The position numbers and the translations under genes are program-made. Shown here in pieces: positions 7,724 to 8,379 of a stretch of 8,379 bases of DNA. How positions within the stretch are numbered: the stretch's first letter is position 1; every line of letters starts with the position of its first letter. A model generated the notes under the pieces. That model did no database searches. It was not told where the DNA came from and worked only from the letters and a program-made list of their open reading frames with translations. This DNA is from Rickettsiales bacterium (GTDB taxonomy: Bacteria > Pseudomonadota > Alphaproteobacteria > Rickettsiales > 21-14-0-20-44-7), in contig JALZVI010000079.1 in NCBI GenBank assembly GCA_023301015.1, positions 1 to 8,379 of the forward strand, written 5' to 3'.

Positions 7724-7873
7724 TAGCCGCTAAGGCTAACGGCCTCAATGGCCTGCCTTCGCTTCGCTCGGAAACGCCTAAATCTCCCTTACATACCTCG
7801 AGCGCCCCACTCAACCCATTGAGGACCAAGGCTTAGTGCCGATTGAACGACAATCTGCCATGCGGCGCTTGAG
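7724..7873 (+). ncRNA. Candidate structured RNA: independent small RNA or rimP leader
   Basis: This gene-free block is about 56% GC (79 of 140 for 7721-7860 by hand count), against 45% in nearby rimP and 25% just beyond the terminator. It holds many perfect short helices. Set A is local: TAGCC/GGCTA (7724-7728/7734-7738), GGCC/GGCC (7741-7744/7750-7753), and a 10-bp closing helix 7797-7806/7864-7873 that encloses CTCAA/TTGAG (7810-7814/7819-7823) and GATTG/CAATC (7841-7845/7851-7855). Set B is long-range: 7728-7734/7832-7838, 7743-7751/7816-7824 (9 bp) and 7765-7771/7798-7804. A and B exclude each other apart from the GATTG hairpin. The imperfect positions are G-U on the plus strand but A-C on the minus strand, which favours a plus-strand RNA ending at the hairpin near 7903-7925. 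The same DNA on the minus strand would be the rimP 5' leader. No tRNA, SRP, tmRNA or RNase P signature was found. A plus-strand promoter is poor (TTTAAT at 7709-7714, no good -35 box). Confidence 0.35.
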
Positions 7874-7895
7874 CTAATTAATAAATTCCAGATGC

Positions 7896-7925
7896 AAAAA
7901 AAGCCGCCTTGCGGCAGCTTCTTTT
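7896..7925. terminator. Intrinsic terminator, probably bidirectional
   Basis: GCCGC (7903-7907) and GCGGC (7911-7915) form a GC-only stem with a 3-nt loop. On the minus strand it is followed directly by seven T (7902-7896), a classic terminator for the TadG-like gene and an insulator before the rimP operon. On the plus strand the stem is followed by CTTCTTTTT (7918-7926) after a short gap, so it could also end a plus-strand RNA from 7724 onward. Confidence 0.8.
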
Positions 7926-7974
7926 TAATCTCTTGGTTAATTATATAACAATTCAACCACCAAAATGCAAGCTT

Positions 7975-8379
7975 TTATTTAGTAAGCCTCACCGAGCTAG
8001 TCTTTGTAGCAATAATATCAAAGATTGTCTCATAAGTAGCCTGCAACTCATCTGGCTGGATATTATCAAAAATATACTCATCCGGATCCAAACCAATCTC
8101 TCTATAGCATGCATTATGATATCCCTGCCTATTAGTACCCAGCAAAATCATATACATCTCAATTCCCCTATTATTAACCGCATAGCATACTGGTTTGTAT
8201 ACATCACTGCCATACTTAGGAAAATCTTCTATGGTAGTTGTGAAGCCGTTAAGTCCATTGCCATCATTATCTTCCCCATCAGTTAAATGGATGATAAACT
8301 TGCGGTCAATTCGCTCACTTGGCAAAGAGCTTCTATCATATCCTGCCCCAGCAACTTCTTCATTAACAGAATCATCATT
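7975..8379 (-). CDS. TadG-like von Willebrand factor A domain protein, C-terminal part
   Basis: The frame is open from the right window edge to the TAA at 7975-7977 (134 visible residues); the start lies outside. An in-frame TTG at 8325 is not needed as a start. The fragment matches the end of the VWA domain in TadG-type pilus-assembly proteins: a beta-strand then LTDGEDND (residues 32-39, with the Thr-Asp of a metal-site-like motif), CYAVNNRGIEMYMILLG (65-81, strand after a helix), a second cysteine at 91 that may pair with Cys65, and the closing pattern YIFDNIQPDELQATYETIFDII followed by SSVRLTK, typical of proteins ending in LRLTR or similar. TadG proteins have an N-terminal membrane anchor and a secreted C-terminal part, linked to Flp/Tad pili. 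No other tad gene is in view, so the role is inferred from family resemblance. The gene is separated from rimP by a strong terminator. Confidence 0.75.
   Translation of the reverse strand, partial: NDDSVNEEVAGAGYDRSSLPSERIDRKFIIHLTDGEDNDGNGLNGFTTTIEDFPKYGSDVYKPVCYAVNNRGIEMYMILLGTNRQGYHNACYREIGLDPDEYIFDNIQPDELQATYETIFDIIATKTSSVRLTK

Noticed and set aside
7797..7873. 77-nt cloverleaf-like fold, possible tRNA
   Set aside because: No correct T-arm (7-nt TTCRANY loop on a 5-bp stem at the 3' side) or anticodon arm on either strand. A TTCAATC on the minus strand lies in the wrong place and its stem leaves a 6-nt loop.
7718..7926. Known RNA families: SRP RNA, tmRNA, RNase P RNA, 6S RNA
   Set aside because: SRP (GGAAGGAAGCAGCC-like), tmRNA and RNase P core motifs are absent. 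The rod-like set B and the size recall 6S RNA, but I could not match its conserved sequence, so no family is claimed.
8323..8325. TTG as start of the VWA/TadG-like gene
   Set aside because: The frame is open to the right edge, and a VWA domain would need about 100 more residues before the LTDGE motif.
1..8379. CRISPR arrays, insertion sequences, att sites, phage genes
   Set aside because: No regularly spaced repeats, transposase or integrase frames, or terminal inverted repeats were seen.

Overview
This window is a bacterial chromosomal segment built around the conserved translation/transcription cluster rimP-nusA-infB-rbfA. All four genes lie on the minus strand, so in transcription order they run from right to left. 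Gene order, the long lysine/glutamate-rich N-terminus of IF2, the two C-terminal helical repeats of NusA and a TadG-like neighbour suggest an alphaproteobacterium of moderate GC (roughly 40-45% in coding regions). The genus cannot be told from the sequence.

Region by region. (1) 2-832, plus strand: C-terminal part of an SGNH-hydrolase-like protein whose beginning lies outside the window. (2) 829-2608, minus strand: a two-gene unit, an RDD-family membrane protein followed by cystathionine beta-lyase (metC). The two genes overlap by 14 bp, and metC meets the SGNH gene tail to tail with a 4 bp overlap. (3) 2609-2764: spacer with two weak candidate promoters for the RDD-metC unit. (4) 2765-7704, minus strand: rbfA, infB, nusA and rimP with short spacers (34, 81 and 34 bp). 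These spacers hold small heptamer repeats, an inverted repeat and a duplicated 13-nt ribosome-binding segment. (5) 7705-7974: a gene-free stretch with a GC-rich block of possible RNA structure (about 56% GC by hand count) and a terminator hairpin. (6) 7975-8379, minus strand: C-terminal part of a von Willebrand factor A (TadG-like) protein, cut by the window edge.

How the genes work together. RimP and RbfA mature the 30S ribosomal subunit, IF2 delivers initiator tRNA, and NusA controls RNA polymerase pausing, termination and antitermination. Together they are the classic nusA-infB operon. Two frequent members are absent: ylxR between nusA and infB, and truB directly after rbfA. The RDD-metC pair sits where truB would be expected.

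The most interesting part is 7718-7925. It can form two mutually exclusive sets of helices of similar size. The mismatch pattern (G-U on the plus strand, A-C on the minus strand) favours a plus-strand RNA, although the same DNA is also the upstream region of rimP. No known RNA family was recognised there. Nothing else in the window looks like a new multi-gene system.
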